NCBI GenBank assembly: GCA_036398095.1
Contig: DASWHR010000027.1
Coordinates: forward strand, 1-64,000
Source: DASWHR01 sp036398095
Lineage (GTDB): Bacteria; Actinomycetota; AC-67
DNA: 64,000 bases
Reading direction: 5' to 3'
This document shows, piece by piece, positions 9,123 through 16,242 of this stretch. The translations under genes and the position numbers were made by a program. The notes under the pieces are model-generated. The model was given only the letters and a program-made list of their open reading frames with translations, was not told the DNA's origin and did not search any database. How positions within the stretch are numbered: the stretch's first letter is position 1; every line of letters starts with the position of its first letter.

Positions 9123-9159
9123 AAGCGGGGCCGCCGCGCCGCACGGCGGCCCCGCTTCG
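9123..9159 (-). terminator. Strong hairpin between the secreted-protein gene and lhr
   Basis: GAAGCGGGGCCGCCG (9123-9137) pairs perfectly with CGGCGGCCCCGCTTC (9145-9159) around a 7-base loop. It starts 11 bases after the minus-strand stop at 9170 and lies before lhr. There is no good T-run on either side, so it may act as a factor-assisted terminator or RNA-stability hairpin. Confidence 0.6.
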
Positions 9160-9169
9160 GGTGATGGCG

Positions 9170-9808
9170 CTACTGGATGACGGTGTAGGGCTTTCGAACC
9201 GGTTCCTGGCGACCGGCGGTGCCGCAGAAGTCGCCGTAGCCGCTGGGCGGAAGCGGACCGGTCGCCGACACGTTTGCGACCGTGGTCTCGTGCGCGTGCG
9301 GCGTGCCGCCGCCGGTGCTGCCGTTGCTCGTCACGTGCACGCCCTCGCACAGGAACACCACGTAGCCGTTCCATCCGCTCGCGGTCGGGCCGCACGACAT
9401 CGAGGTCGGTAGCGGGCCGAGCGGGTTGTGGAAGAAGCCCGCGTCGTCGTGGCTGAAGAACATCCGGTCGGCGCACGGGCTCGAGTTGAACTTGTCGTCC
9501 ACGCAGATGCCGTCGCCGTCGTTGTCGATGCAGACCTGGAACGCGACGTTGTGACCGTTGAGCGCGTCGAGCACCTCGACGAAGCCGCCGAGGGTGAAGT
9601 CCAGGCAGGCGCCGCCGGTGCCGATTCCGGTTCCCGGTTCGCAAACCAGCGTGCCGTTGTCCACGGCCGGCCCGGCTCCTTGCTCCTTGGCGACGACGGT
9701 CCCGCCGCCGATGACGACGTCGGCCTGTGCGGTGCCGACGACCGTTGCGAACAGTGCGCCCAGCGACAGCACGACGGCGATCGCGGCGCGGATGGTGGTG
9801 CGAGTCAT
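9170..9808 (-). CDS. Secreted protein with EF-hand-like calcium loop
   Basis: This 212-residue exported protein has a signal peptide (MTRTTIRAAIAVV..., cleavage near GTAQADV). The mature chain has several cysteines, in segments such as LVCEPGTG, GACLDFTL, FQVCIDND, SSPCADR, SMSCGPT, FLCEGVH and GDFCGTA, so several disulfides are likely. CIDNDGDGICVDDK reads as a DxDxDG calcium loop near the middle. A GSTGGGTPHAHETT stretch is histidine-rich and could bind metal. The ATG at 9808 follows GGAGGA. A perfect 15-base-pair hairpin follows the stop. The family was not recognised. Confidence 0.65.
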   Translation of the reverse strand: MTRTTIRAAIAVVLSLGALFATVVGTAQADVVIGGGTVVAKEQGAGPAVDNGTLVCEPGTGIGTGGACLDFTLGGFVEVLDALNGHNVAFQVCIDNDGDGICVDDKFNSSPCADRMFFSHDDAGFFHNPLGPLPTSMSCGPTASGWNGYVVFLCEGVHVTSNGSTGGGTPHAHETTVANVSATGPLPPSGYGDFCGTAGRQEPVRKPYTVIQ

Positions 9809-9926
9809 GTCGGTTCCTCCCCTTGAATCCGCCGGCCTCTGCCGGTCCGATGCGATAAGGATCGCCGGGGTCGGGCCGGCCGTCCGTGCATTCCTGCACA
9901 TTCGGGGCCGGTCCTTTGATGTCCTT

Positions 9927-10241
9927 CTAGGAGAGGATCTCGCGCAGGCCCTTCAAGGCCGTCGGGACCACCCGGTAGTAGGTCCAGGTACCGCGGCGCT
10001 CGCGCTCGAGCAACCCGGCCTCGGTCAGGACCCGCAGGTGGTGGGTGACGGTCGGCTGCGTCAGGCCGAGGGGAACGACAAGGTCGCAGGTGCAGGCCTC
10101 GCGACCCGGCTGGGCGGCGATGAGCGACAGCAGCCGCAGGCGGGCCGGATCGGCAATGACCTTGAAGGCGGCGGCCGCCCGTTCGGCGTCCCGTTTGGTC
10201 AGCGGGGAGTCGAGGACCGAGCAGCATTCCAGGACGGGCAC
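9927..10241 (-). CDS. arsR: ArsR-family metalloregulator (As/Cd-type, CgArsR-like)
   Basis: This 104-residue winged-helix repressor has Cys6-Cys7 at the N-terminus and ACTCDL (Cys50, Cys52) at the start of the DNA-binding region. The CC pair plus an alpha-4-region cysteine is the As(III) site layout described for Corynebacterium glutamicum ArsR. The recognition helix is GLTQPTVTHHLRVLTEAGLL and the wing is ERRGTWTYYRV. The GTG at 10241 has AGGGGTG about 9 bases upstream; a GTG at 10253 adds four residues and has no spaced ribosome site. It diverges from the CadI/ArsI gene, and the region between carries four copies of a GATATYGA element. Arsenite or cadmium would release it from DNA by analogy. 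Confidence 0.85.
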   Translation of the reverse strand: MPVLECCSVLDSPLTKRDAERAAAAFKVIADPARLRLLSLIAAQPGREACTCDLVVPLGLTQPTVTHHLRVLTEAGLLERERRGTWTYYRVVPTALKGLREILS

Positions 10242-10258
10242 AGAACTTTTCACCCCTG

Positions 10259-10361
10259 GATATTGACAGACATCTATATGATGCGTCAAGATGCTGCCCA
10301 GAAGATATCGATGAAGGTCGATATAGATATCTGTGGATATCGATGCCAATGGATATTGATG
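10259..10361. promoter_or_regulatory. Repeated GATAT-type operator array in the ars/cad promoter
   Basis: In an unusually AT-rich island, GATATTGA-C (10259), GATATCGATG (10304-10313), GATATCGATG (10336-10345) and GATATTGATG (10352-10361) occur on the plus strand, with starts 45, 32 and 16 bases apart. A dyad TTGAC (10263-10267)/GTCAA (10285-10289) with CATC (10271-10274)/GATG (10280-10283) inside it lies at the arsR side. The array fills the divergent promoter, so it is the likely ArsR binding region. Confidence 0.55.
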
Positions 10362-10396
10362 TGGGTCGATGTGGATGGAAGTGGAGGGAGGACGTC

Positions 10397-10792
10397 ATGG
10401 GACGAGTGCAACTGGCCATCAACGTGCGCGACGTGGACGAGGCGATCGCGTTCTACTCGAAGCTGTTCGACACCGAGCCGGCCAAGGTCAAGCCCGGCTA
10501 CGCCAACTTCGCGATCGCGGACCCGCCGCTCAAGCTGGTCCTGATCCAAAACGAGGCTGCGCCCGGCACGCTGAATCATCTCGGAGTTGAGGTCGCCGGC
10601 CGCGACGAGGTCGCCGCCGCAACCAAGCGACTGTCCGCCAAGGGTCTCGCCACGGTCACCGAGCAAGGCGCCTGCTGCTACGCCGAGCAGGACAAGGTTT
10701 GGGTCACCGACCCGGGCGGCGCGTCCTGGGAGGTCTACACCGTCCTCAAGGACGCTGAGGTGATGTCCCCGTCGGGCACCGCCTGCTGCTGA
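10397..10792 (+). CDS. cadI: ArsI/CadI-family heavy-metal-resistance metalloenzyme
   Basis: This 131-residue vicinal-oxygen-chelate (glyoxalase-fold) protein reads MGRVQLAINVRDVDEAIAFY, YANFAIADPPLKLVLI, TLNHLGVEV and DKVWVTDPGGASWEVYTV, closely following mycobacterial cadmium-induced CadI. His61 and Glu112 are in the metal-ligand positions and Cys93-Cys94 is the vicinal pair that in ArsI binds trivalent organoarsenicals. Residue 5 is Gln, where proven C-As lyases have His, so it resembles CadI more than ArsI; lyase activity is doubtful. A second Cys pair ends the protein (ACC). GGAGGGAGGA lies just before the ATG. The gene is divergent from the metal-sensing ArsR. Confidence 0.85.
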   Translation: MGRVQLAINVRDVDEAIAFYSKLFDTEPAKVKPGYANFAIADPPLKLVLIQNEAAPGTLNHLGVEVAGRDEVAAATKRLSAKGLATVTEQGACCYAEQDKVWVTDPGGASWEVYTVLKDAEVMSPSGTACC

Positions 10793-10806
10793 ACCGGAGA
10801 CCGGCA

Positions 10807-10812
10807 TACGAT
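10807..10812 (+). promoter_or_regulatory. Leaderless-type -10 box of the MDMPI-family gene
   Basis: TACGAT lies 6 bases before the ATG at 10819, with no ribosome binding site. The gene may therefore have its own promoter rather than depend on the upstream cadI. Confidence 0.4.
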
Positions 10813-10818
10813 GGCGGG

Positions 10819-11391
10819 ATGCCGGATCCCGCCATCGATGCCGTCCGCGCCGAAGCCGCGCGCGTGGTCGCGCTTGCTCGCTCGCTGACTCCCACCGACT
10901 GGAGCGCGCCGAGCCGCTGCGACGATTGGACCGTCGCCGATGTGATCGCCCATCTCGCGTGCGATTGTCAGCGGTTCACCGAGTGGCTGGCCGATGCCGA
11001 GCGGGGCGTGCTGGTCCCGCCGTTTCCGCCGGAGCAGTTCCGCGCCGACAACGCGATGATGCTCGAGCGCTTCACCGGCGTGACCGGCCCGCGGCGCCTC
11101 GCCGCCTTCGAATCGGCCTTCGGCCGGTGGATCGAACGCGCCGCCGCGCTTGACCCGGCGACGCCGCAGCGGCATCCGCGTGGAACCATCAGCGTCGGCT
11201 CGCAGCTGTTGCTTGCCGCCGGCGAGTTCGCGATCCACGGCTGGGACGTCGCCGACGCGCTCGGTCGAGATTGGGATCCGCCGGCCGCGCTGGTCGACAT
11301 CGTGGCCGCCTGGACGTCGAACGTCGCGCCCGTCCGGAACGGTGACCCCTGGCATGCGCTGCTGAAGGCGAGCGGCCGCACGCCGATCTGA
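10819..11391 (+). CDS. Maleylpyruvate isomerase N-terminal (DinB/MDMPI-like) domain protein
   Basis: This 190-residue four-helix-bundle protein has the typical start PAIDAVRAEAARVVALARSLTPTDWSAPSRCDDWTV. ADVIAHLACD supplies the first metal-type His and GEFAIHGWDVADALG the C-terminal His. The family (mycothiol-dependent maleylpyruvate isomerase-like, DinB superfamily) is large in actinobacteria and includes thiol-S-transferases, mostly of unknown substrate. It begins 26 bases after the cadI stop with its own TACGAT box, and converges on the Hint-domain gene. Confidence 0.75.
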   Translation: MPDPAIDAVRAEAARVVALARSLTPTDWSAPSRCDDWTVADVIAHLACDCQRFTEWLADAERGVLVPPFPPEQFRADNAMMLERFTGVTGPRRLAAFESAFGRWIERAAALDPATPQRHPRGTISVGSQLLLAAGEFAIHGWDVADALGRDWDPPAALVDIVAAWTSNVAPVRNGDPWHALLKASGRTPI

Positions 11392-11400
11392 GCGGCGCGG

Positions 11401-12312
11401 TCAGCGCGTGATGGTGCTTCCGAGGAGGATTCCGTTGGCCCAGTAGGCGCCGGTTGGCCCGTCCGGAAGCAGGTCGTAGGTCGCGGATGCCTCGCGCCAA
11501 ACGACATCGATGCCTTCGACGGTCGCGCCGTCCATCGGGTCCCCGGCCGCGAGCGCTCCGATGGGCCGGCCGCGGGCGTCGGGATGGGCGGATGCCGCGA
11601 CCAGAACGCGGCCGTCGCTGAGCGTCAGGCGCAGCATCGGATGAGGCGATCCGACCGGACGCCGAACCGTCCGAAGGACCGGCGCGGCCACGCGGCGCCC
11701 GCGCGCGTCCATCGTCCATACAAGATCGCCGGAGCGGAGCGTGGTCACGTCGCGATCCCCCGACGGTGTCGCGATCAGCGTGCCGGCCGCCAGGCAGATC
11801 GGACAGAACGCGTCGACGGGTCGCTGCGTCGCGACGTGAATCGAGCCGTTGCGGGCGATCGTGCCGTCGATCGCGGTCGCGTCGCCTTCGGTCCCCTCGT
11901 TAACGGTGAACCGCCAAGCGGCATCCGATGAGGTCAGCGCGATCACCCGGATTCGCTTGTGCACTTCGTAGATGCGCATCGTCTGGTCGTCGGTGAGCGG
12001 CTCGCGATAGCCGAGCGACGCGCGGATCGCGGCGGCTTCCCTGGATCGTTCCGCGATTCGGTACCACGCGAGGCCGCGCTCGCGGCGCTCCTGCGGTCCG
12101 ACGCCGACCGGATAATCGTCGGGATCGCAGAAGAAGATGTCGAAGCGCTCGTCCAGGGCGAGGCGCGCGTCCCACTCGTCGGTGATCACGCCGCCGCTCG
12201 CCTGCGGCGAGGCCGACGGCGAAGGGGAGGCCGACGGCTCCGTGCGCTGTGGCCGATACGTGCAGGCGCCGGCAACCAGGGCCAGCAGCGCGACGAGCGC
12301 GATCCGCTTCAC
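11401..12312 (-). CDS. Lipoprotein with a C-terminal Hint (hedgehog/intein-type) domain
   Basis: This 303-residue protein starts VKRIALVALLALVAGAC, with the lipobox Cys at residue 17, then an S/P-rich linker. A middle domain of about 120 residues (GVITDEWDARLALDERFDIFF onward) was not recognised. From Cys173 the sequence reads CLAAGTLIATPSGDRDV, LRSGDLVWTMDARG, a VAASAHPDARG block-B-like stretch, and TYDLLPDGPTGAYWANGILL near the end. These are the blocks of Hint domains. The usual terminal His-Asn is replaced by LLGS and then STITR, so splicing is unlikely, but N-terminal acyl shift or cleavage at Cys173 is possible. The GTG start overlaps the TGA of the upstream FAD oxidoreductase by 4 bases, so translation is coupled. 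Confidence 0.7.
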   Translation of the reverse strand: MKRIALVALLALVAGACTYRPQRTEPSASPSPSASPQASGGVITDEWDARLALDERFDIFFCDPDDYPVGVGPQERRERGLAWYRIAERSREAAAIRASLGYREPLTDDQTMRIYEVHKRIRVIALTSSDAAWRFTVNEGTEGDATAIDGTIARNGSIHVATQRPVDAFCPICLAAGTLIATPSGDRDVTTLRSGDLVWTMDARGRRVAAPVLRTVRRPVGSPHPMLRLTLSDGRVLVAASAHPDARGRPIGALAAGDPMDGATVEGIDVVWREASATYDLLPDGPTGAYWANGILLGSTITR

Positions 12313-13829
12313 GCTCCCAGCGCCACCCGCGCGGCGTTGCGGCCGGCTGTGCCCATCACGCCGCCGCCCGGCCGCGCTCCCGATCCGCACAGATACAGCC
12401 CCTCGATCGGTGTGCGGTAGTCGAAGCGCTCGCCGAAGGACTGCTCGGGCGTGATGGCGCCGTGAAAGATGTCACCGCCGGTCAGCGCGAGCCGCTCTTC
12501 CAGGTCCGGCGCCGCGAGCACGTCCTCGGCCACGATCGCATCGCGAAGGTTCGGCGCGTAGGCCGCCAGCGCCGCCACCGCATTCTCGCGCGCTGCGGCG
12601 CGAACCAGGTCCCAATCCTCCGGAAGCGACGGCGCGTACTGCGTGAACGCGCTGAGCACGTGCCGGCCGGCCGGCGCCAGGGTCGGGTCGGTCGAGGACT
12701 GAAGAAAGACCTCCATGTACGGCCGCGGCGAGGGCATCGCGCCGCGAGCGTCCTCGCGCGCCTGCTGGATGTATTCGATCGAAGGACAGATCTCGACCGT
12801 GCCGAAATGCTGCGACGCCGGCTCGGTTCCCGGCAGCATCGAAAACGACGGCAGCTCGCTCAGCGCCAGGTTCACCTTCACCACCGCGCCCTCGTAGCGC
12901 CACGACGCGACCCGCTCGGCGAACGGCGACGGCAGCAGTCCCTCATCCAGCAAAGAACCGAACGTGACCGCCGGCGTCGCATTCGACAGCACCATCGGCG
13001 CTTCGACCAGCTTCCCGCCGGCAACCTCCACGCCTCGCACCCGCCCGCCGTCCACCACGATCCGCGCAACCGGCGACGAGACGCGGATGACCGCGCCCGC
13101 CTCACGCGCCGCCGCCGCGATCGCCTGCGTCACGCCGCCCATCCCGCCGCGCACGTACGCCCACGTCCCGTCCATGCCGTTCAGCTCGCCGCCGATCGCG
13201 TGGAACGTCATGATCCAAGCGGTGCCGTCCTCCTCCGGCCCCAGCGCCGTCCCGATGATCCCTTGCCCGGCCATCGGTCCTTGGATCTCGGGCGCGCCGA
13301 AGAACGAGCGCACCGTGCCGGCGCACGAGCCCGACACGCACATCCGGTACATCTCGTCTCCCAACGCGGCCCGCACGCCGTCCAGACCCGGCGGATCGGG
13401 CGACTCGACGAGCGGGCGGATCGCGGCGACCGCATCATCCCAGAATGCGCTCCAGCGCTTGTGTGCGTCCGCGTCGGCGGGACTGATCTTCGACAGCTCC
13501 GCGCGCGTGCGCTCGCCGTCGCGCCACACGAAGTAGTGGCGGCCGTCGGGCAGCGGCACGAACATCTGCGGATCCTTCGGCGTGAACACCAGGCCGTGAC
13601 GCGCCAGCTCCAGCTCGCGGTAGACGTCCGGCCGCAGCAGCGACAGCGAATACGACGCGGTCGAGATCCGGTAGCCCGGCGCGAGCTCTTCGGTGACGGC
13701 CGCGCCGCCGATCACGTCGCGCCGTTCCAACACCAGCACGCGCTTGCCGGCGCGCGCCAAGTAGGCGGCGGCGACCAGTCCGTTGTGGCCGGCGCCGATC
13801 ACGATCACGTCGTGTCGTTCGGCGATCAT
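12309..13829 (-). CDS. FAD-dependent phytoene-desaturase-like oxidoreductase (PYROXD2-like)
   Basis: This 506-residue flavoprotein has the FAD-binding motif VIVIGAGHNGLVAAAYLARAGKRVLVLE at the N-terminus. At the C-terminus it has the second FAD contact GLYLCGSGARPGGGVMGTAGRNAA. The overall pattern matches COG1233 enzymes close to PYROXD2 rather than true carotenoid desaturases; the substrate is unknown and no carotenoid genes are nearby. The ATG at 13829 follows TACAGT by 6 bases, a leaderless layout. The gene lies 40 bases downstream of the HD-GYP gene, and its stop overlaps the start of the Hint lipoprotein gene. Confidence 0.85.
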   Translation of the reverse strand: MIAERHDVIVIGAGHNGLVAAAYLARAGKRVLVLERRDVIGGAAVTEELAPGYRISTASYSLSLLRPDVYRELELARHGLVFTPKDPQMFVPLPDGRHYFVWRDGERTRAELSKISPADADAHKRWSAFWDDAVAAIRPLVESPDPPGLDGVRAALGDEMYRMCVSGSCAGTVRSFFGAPEIQGPMAGQGIIGTALGPEEDGTAWIMTFHAIGGELNGMDGTWAYVRGGMGGVTQAIAAAAREAGAVIRVSSPVARIVVDGGRVRGVEVAGGKLVEAPMVLSNATPAVTFGSLLDEGLLPSPFAERVASWRYEGAVVKVNLALSELPSFSMLPGTEPASQHFGTVEICPSIEYIQQAREDARGAMPSPRPYMEVFLQSSTDPTLAPAGRHVLSAFTQYAPSLPEDWDLVRAAARENAVAALAAYAPNLRDAIVAEDVLAAPDLEERLALTGGDIFHGAITPEQSFGERFDYRTPIEGLYLCGSGARPGGGVMGTAGRNAARVALGA

Positions 13830-13835
13830 TTCATC

Positions 13836-13841
13836 ACTGTA
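13836..13841 (-). promoter_or_regulatory. Leaderless-type -10 box of the FAD oxidoreductase gene
   Basis: On the minus strand TACAGT lies 6 bases before the ATG at 13829. Confidence 0.4.
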
Positions 13842-13869
13842 CGCGAGCCCGCACGCCGCGACCGGGACG

Positions 13870-14898
13870 CTACGACCATTGGATGCGCTCGAGCGCGCCG
13901 TCGCCGACGAGCGAAGCGAACGCGGCGGCGAGCGCGGGATCCAGATGATTGCCGGCGAGGCGTTCGATCTCGGCCAGCGATCGTTCGACCGGCCACCGCT
14001 TCTTGTAGGGACGCTCGTGCGTGAGCGCGTCGAAGACGTCGGTCACGGCGACGATCCGCGCGCTCAGCGGAATGTCCTCGCCGGCGAAACCGGCCGGATA
14101 GCCGGCGCCATCCCAGCGCTCGTGGTGGAACAGTGCGATCTCTTGCGCGGCCTTCAACACGGCCGCGTGGCTGCCCCACAGGATCCGGCCGCCGATCACG
14201 GTGTGGGCGCGAACGCGTGCGAACTCGGACTCGTCCAGCGGTCCGGGCTTGAGCAGCGTCGCGTCCGGAATGCCGATCTTTCCGATGTCGTGCAGCGGCG
14301 CCGCAAGCCGGATCGTCTCGCACTCGCCGGCCGCCAGTCCGGCCGCCTCGGCGAGCAGTCCCGACGTTTCGCCGACGCGGCGCGTGTGCGCTGCCGTGTC
14401 GTCGTCGCGGTATTCGGCGGCGCGCACGAGCCGGTCCAGCACTTCGCGCCGCGCGTCCTCCAACTCGCCGGTCCGCTGACGCACCTGCTCTTCGAGCAGC
14501 GCGCCGGTGTCGGTCAGCAACCGGCGCAGCGCCACCGCCTCGAGTGCGCCGCGGACCCGTGCGATCAGCGTCGCTCGGTCGGCCGGATCCGCGATTGTGT
14601 CGCGCGCGCCTGCGGCCAGCAGCCGCGCCGAATCCGCCGCCGTCGCCGCCACGGCCAGCGTTGCGGCATCCCCCAGCAAGCGCAGCACGTCGACGGCTTC
14701 GTCGGGCGGCGCGTCCACGATTGTCAGCGCGACCGGCGTGAGCCCGGCCGGCGCGAGGCGCCCTGCGGGCTCGGTCCGGATCGCGGTGAAGCCGGCAGCG
14801 CGAAGCATGGTCGCGATCGCGTCCGAAGAGGACACCACCGCGATGGCCATCGCGGTGACGTTCCCGGGCGGCGGGACCGGGCTGCGCTGCGCGCTCAT
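13870..14898 (-). CDS. HD-GYP phosphodiesterase with degenerate receiver-like N-terminus
   Basis: This 342-residue protein has an HD-GYP domain in the second half: HTRRVGETSGLLAEAAGL, PLHDIGKIGIPDATLLKPGPL, VRAHTVIGGRIL, ALFHHERWDGAGYPAGFAGE and IVAVTDVFDALTHERPYKKRW. The HD pair and the GYP signature are intact, so cyclic-di-GMP hydrolysis is expected. The N-terminal 120 residues look like a receiver fold (VVSSSDAIATMLRAAGFTA) without an obvious phospho-accepting acidic pocket. A coiled-coil linker (LLEEQVRQRTGELEDARREVL) joins them. The ATG at 14898 has TACAGT 10 bases upstream. It diverges from a small membrane protein. Confidence 0.85.
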   Translation of the reverse strand: MSAQRSPVPPPGNVTAMAIAVVSSSDAIATMLRAAGFTAIRTEPAGRLAPAGLTPVALTIVDAPPDEAVDVLRLLGDAATLAVAATAADSARLLAAGARDTIADPADRATLIARVRGALEAVALRRLLTDTGALLEEQVRQRTGELEDARREVLDRLVRAAEYRDDDTAAHTRRVGETSGLLAEAAGLAAGECETIRLAAPLHDIGKIGIPDATLLKPGPLDESEFARVRAHTVIGGRILWGSHAAVLKAAQEIALFHHERWDGAGYPAGFAGEDIPLSARIVAVTDVFDALTHERPYKKRWPVERSLAEIERLAGNHLDPALAAAFASLVGDGALERIQWS

Positions 14899-15049
14899 CT
14901 TGCCCGGCACTGTACGCGAAGCCGTGCGAACCGGGCATCCCTTCCCCGGTCGCGGAGAGCCGCGGAAGGATTGTGGGGATCTGCGTCCGCGACCTGGCGG
15001 AGGCCTCTTCGTTTGACCAGATGAAGGCTCACGCGACAAGGAGAGGCGC

Positions 15050-15304
15050 ATGGCACGCAGACTCGGGCTTGTGATCGCAGGACTGCTCGTCTTCGGCGCG
15101 TCGCTCCCGGCGCATGCGGCCGGCGAGGCGGCCGCCGCGGAGATCGTTCGCGGCAGCGCGACCGCGGGATTCGAACGCCCGGCCGACGTGCCGTGGCTTC
15201 TGATCGTCGCCCTAATCGGCGCGGCGATTCTCACCCTTCAGGCCGGCTTGCGACCGCAGCCGCGCGCCGTGCGCGTGGCGATCAGGCCACCCAAGCAACG
15301 CTAA
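15050..15304 (+). CDS. Small membrane protein
   Basis: This 84-residue protein has a signal peptide (MARRLGLVIAGLLVFGASLPAHA), a short outside segment and one transmembrane helix (WLLIVALIGAAILTL), ending in a basic inside tail (RVAIRPPKQR). AAGGAGAGG precedes the ATG. No family was recognised; it could be a small type I membrane protein. A 13-base-pair hairpin follows at 15325-15357. Confidence 0.6.
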   Translation: MARRLGLVIAGLLVFGASLPAHAAGEAAAAEIVRGSATAGFERPADVPWLLIVALIGAAILTLQAGLRPQPRAVRVAIRPPKQR

Positions 15305-15324
15305 AGATCTGGCGGGGATCCATC

Positions 15325-15357
15325 GAGAGGCGGGAGCGTCGGCGGCTCTCGCCTCTC
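15325..15357 (+). terminator. Hairpin terminator between convergent genes
   Basis: GAGAGGCGGGAGC (15325-15337) pairs with GCTCTCGCCTCTC (15345-15357), with one G-T wobble and a 7-base loop, followed by AGGTTCTTCC. It sits between the small membrane protein and the convergent TetR gene. The T-run is weak. Confidence 0.55.
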
Positions 15358-15381
15358 AGGTTCTTCCTGCGTCCGATCCGT

Positions 15382-16041
15382 TCATGAGCGGGTCATCTCG
15401 GCAGGCAGGATTCCCTCGAACCCGCGCATCATCCAGTTGACGGCGATGGCGACCATCTTGTCGCGCTCCAGCGGCTTGGAGGCCAGCCACCATCGGGCCA
15501 GCTCTTCGGCGACGGCGACGATCGCGCGGTTGTAGAGCTCGACGATCACGGGCGGTGCGTTGACCGGCTCGGCCAGCGCGTCGGCGCGGTCGGTCATGAT
15601 CTTGATGATCTGCTCGCGCACGCGGATGCCCCGCTCGACGATCCCCGGGTCGGACGTGCCGGGCGGGCCGAACATCACCCGGAAGGCGCTCGGGTTGACG
15701 TCGGCGTAGTCCAGGAACGCGGCCAGACCGACCGTGAGCGCGTCGCGCAGCTTCATTCGCCCGGTCGAGGCGAGCACGCCGATCATGTGCGCCCGGAACC
15801 GTTCCTCTTCCCGTTCCAGCACCGCGAAGTAGATCTCTTGCTTGCCGCCGCTGAAGCAGTCGTACAGGACCGGCTTGGTCGTGCCCGCCTTGCGGCCGAG
15901 CGCCTCCATCGAGGCGTCCGCGAAGCCGCCCTGGGCGAACAGTTCCAGGGCCGCGTCCAAGACCAGGGGACGCCGCCTGGCCGGGCCGAGATACTCGGCT
16001 CGCTTGCCTTTCTGAGCCCGCGGGTCTGCCATGACCGCCAT
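15382..16041 (-). CDS. TetR-family transcriptional regulator
   Basis: This 219-residue regulator has the N-terminal HTH ARRRPLVLDAALELFAQGGFADASMEALGRKAGTTKPVLYDCFSGGKQEIYFAVLE. The ligand-binding C-terminal helices include FLDYADVNPSAFRVMFGPPG. The ATG at 16041 is used; ATGs at 16032 and 16065 are in frame, and none has a strong ribosome site. It diverges from the Tat amidohydrolase gene across 201 bases, so control of that gene is plausible but not shown. The ligand is unknown. Confidence 0.8.
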   Translation of the reverse strand: MAVMADPRAQKGKRAEYLGPARRRPLVLDAALELFAQGGFADASMEALGRKAGTTKPVLYDCFSGGKQEIYFAVLEREEERFRAHMIGVLASTGRMKLRDALTVGLAAFLDYADVNPSAFRVMFGPPGTSDPGIVERGIRVREQIIKIMTDRADALAEPVNAPPVIVELYNRAIVAVAEELARWWLASKPLERDKMVAIAVNWMMRGFEGILPAEMTRS

Positions 16042-16242
16042 TGTGGCCCCCGACCGGGGCGGCAACGCAAGGATTCGGACGAAACTTTCTTAGCGGACAA
16101 CCCTCAGGTTCTTGACGATTCGTCGCGAAACGATCACAATGCTACGGCGCGGTAGGTTTTCGCGCCCGGCCGATCCGGCGGCGATCCCGACTGGACGGAA
16201 GGATTCCGGCGAGAGAGTCACGAACTAGACACCACGCACCGC

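Noticed and set aside
4707..9899. A 1730-residue open frame extending lhr upstream to 9899
   Set aside because: The extra 277 codons are antisense to the secreted-protein gene at 9170-9808, cross its 15-base-pair hairpin, and are Arg/Gly-rich shadow sequence.
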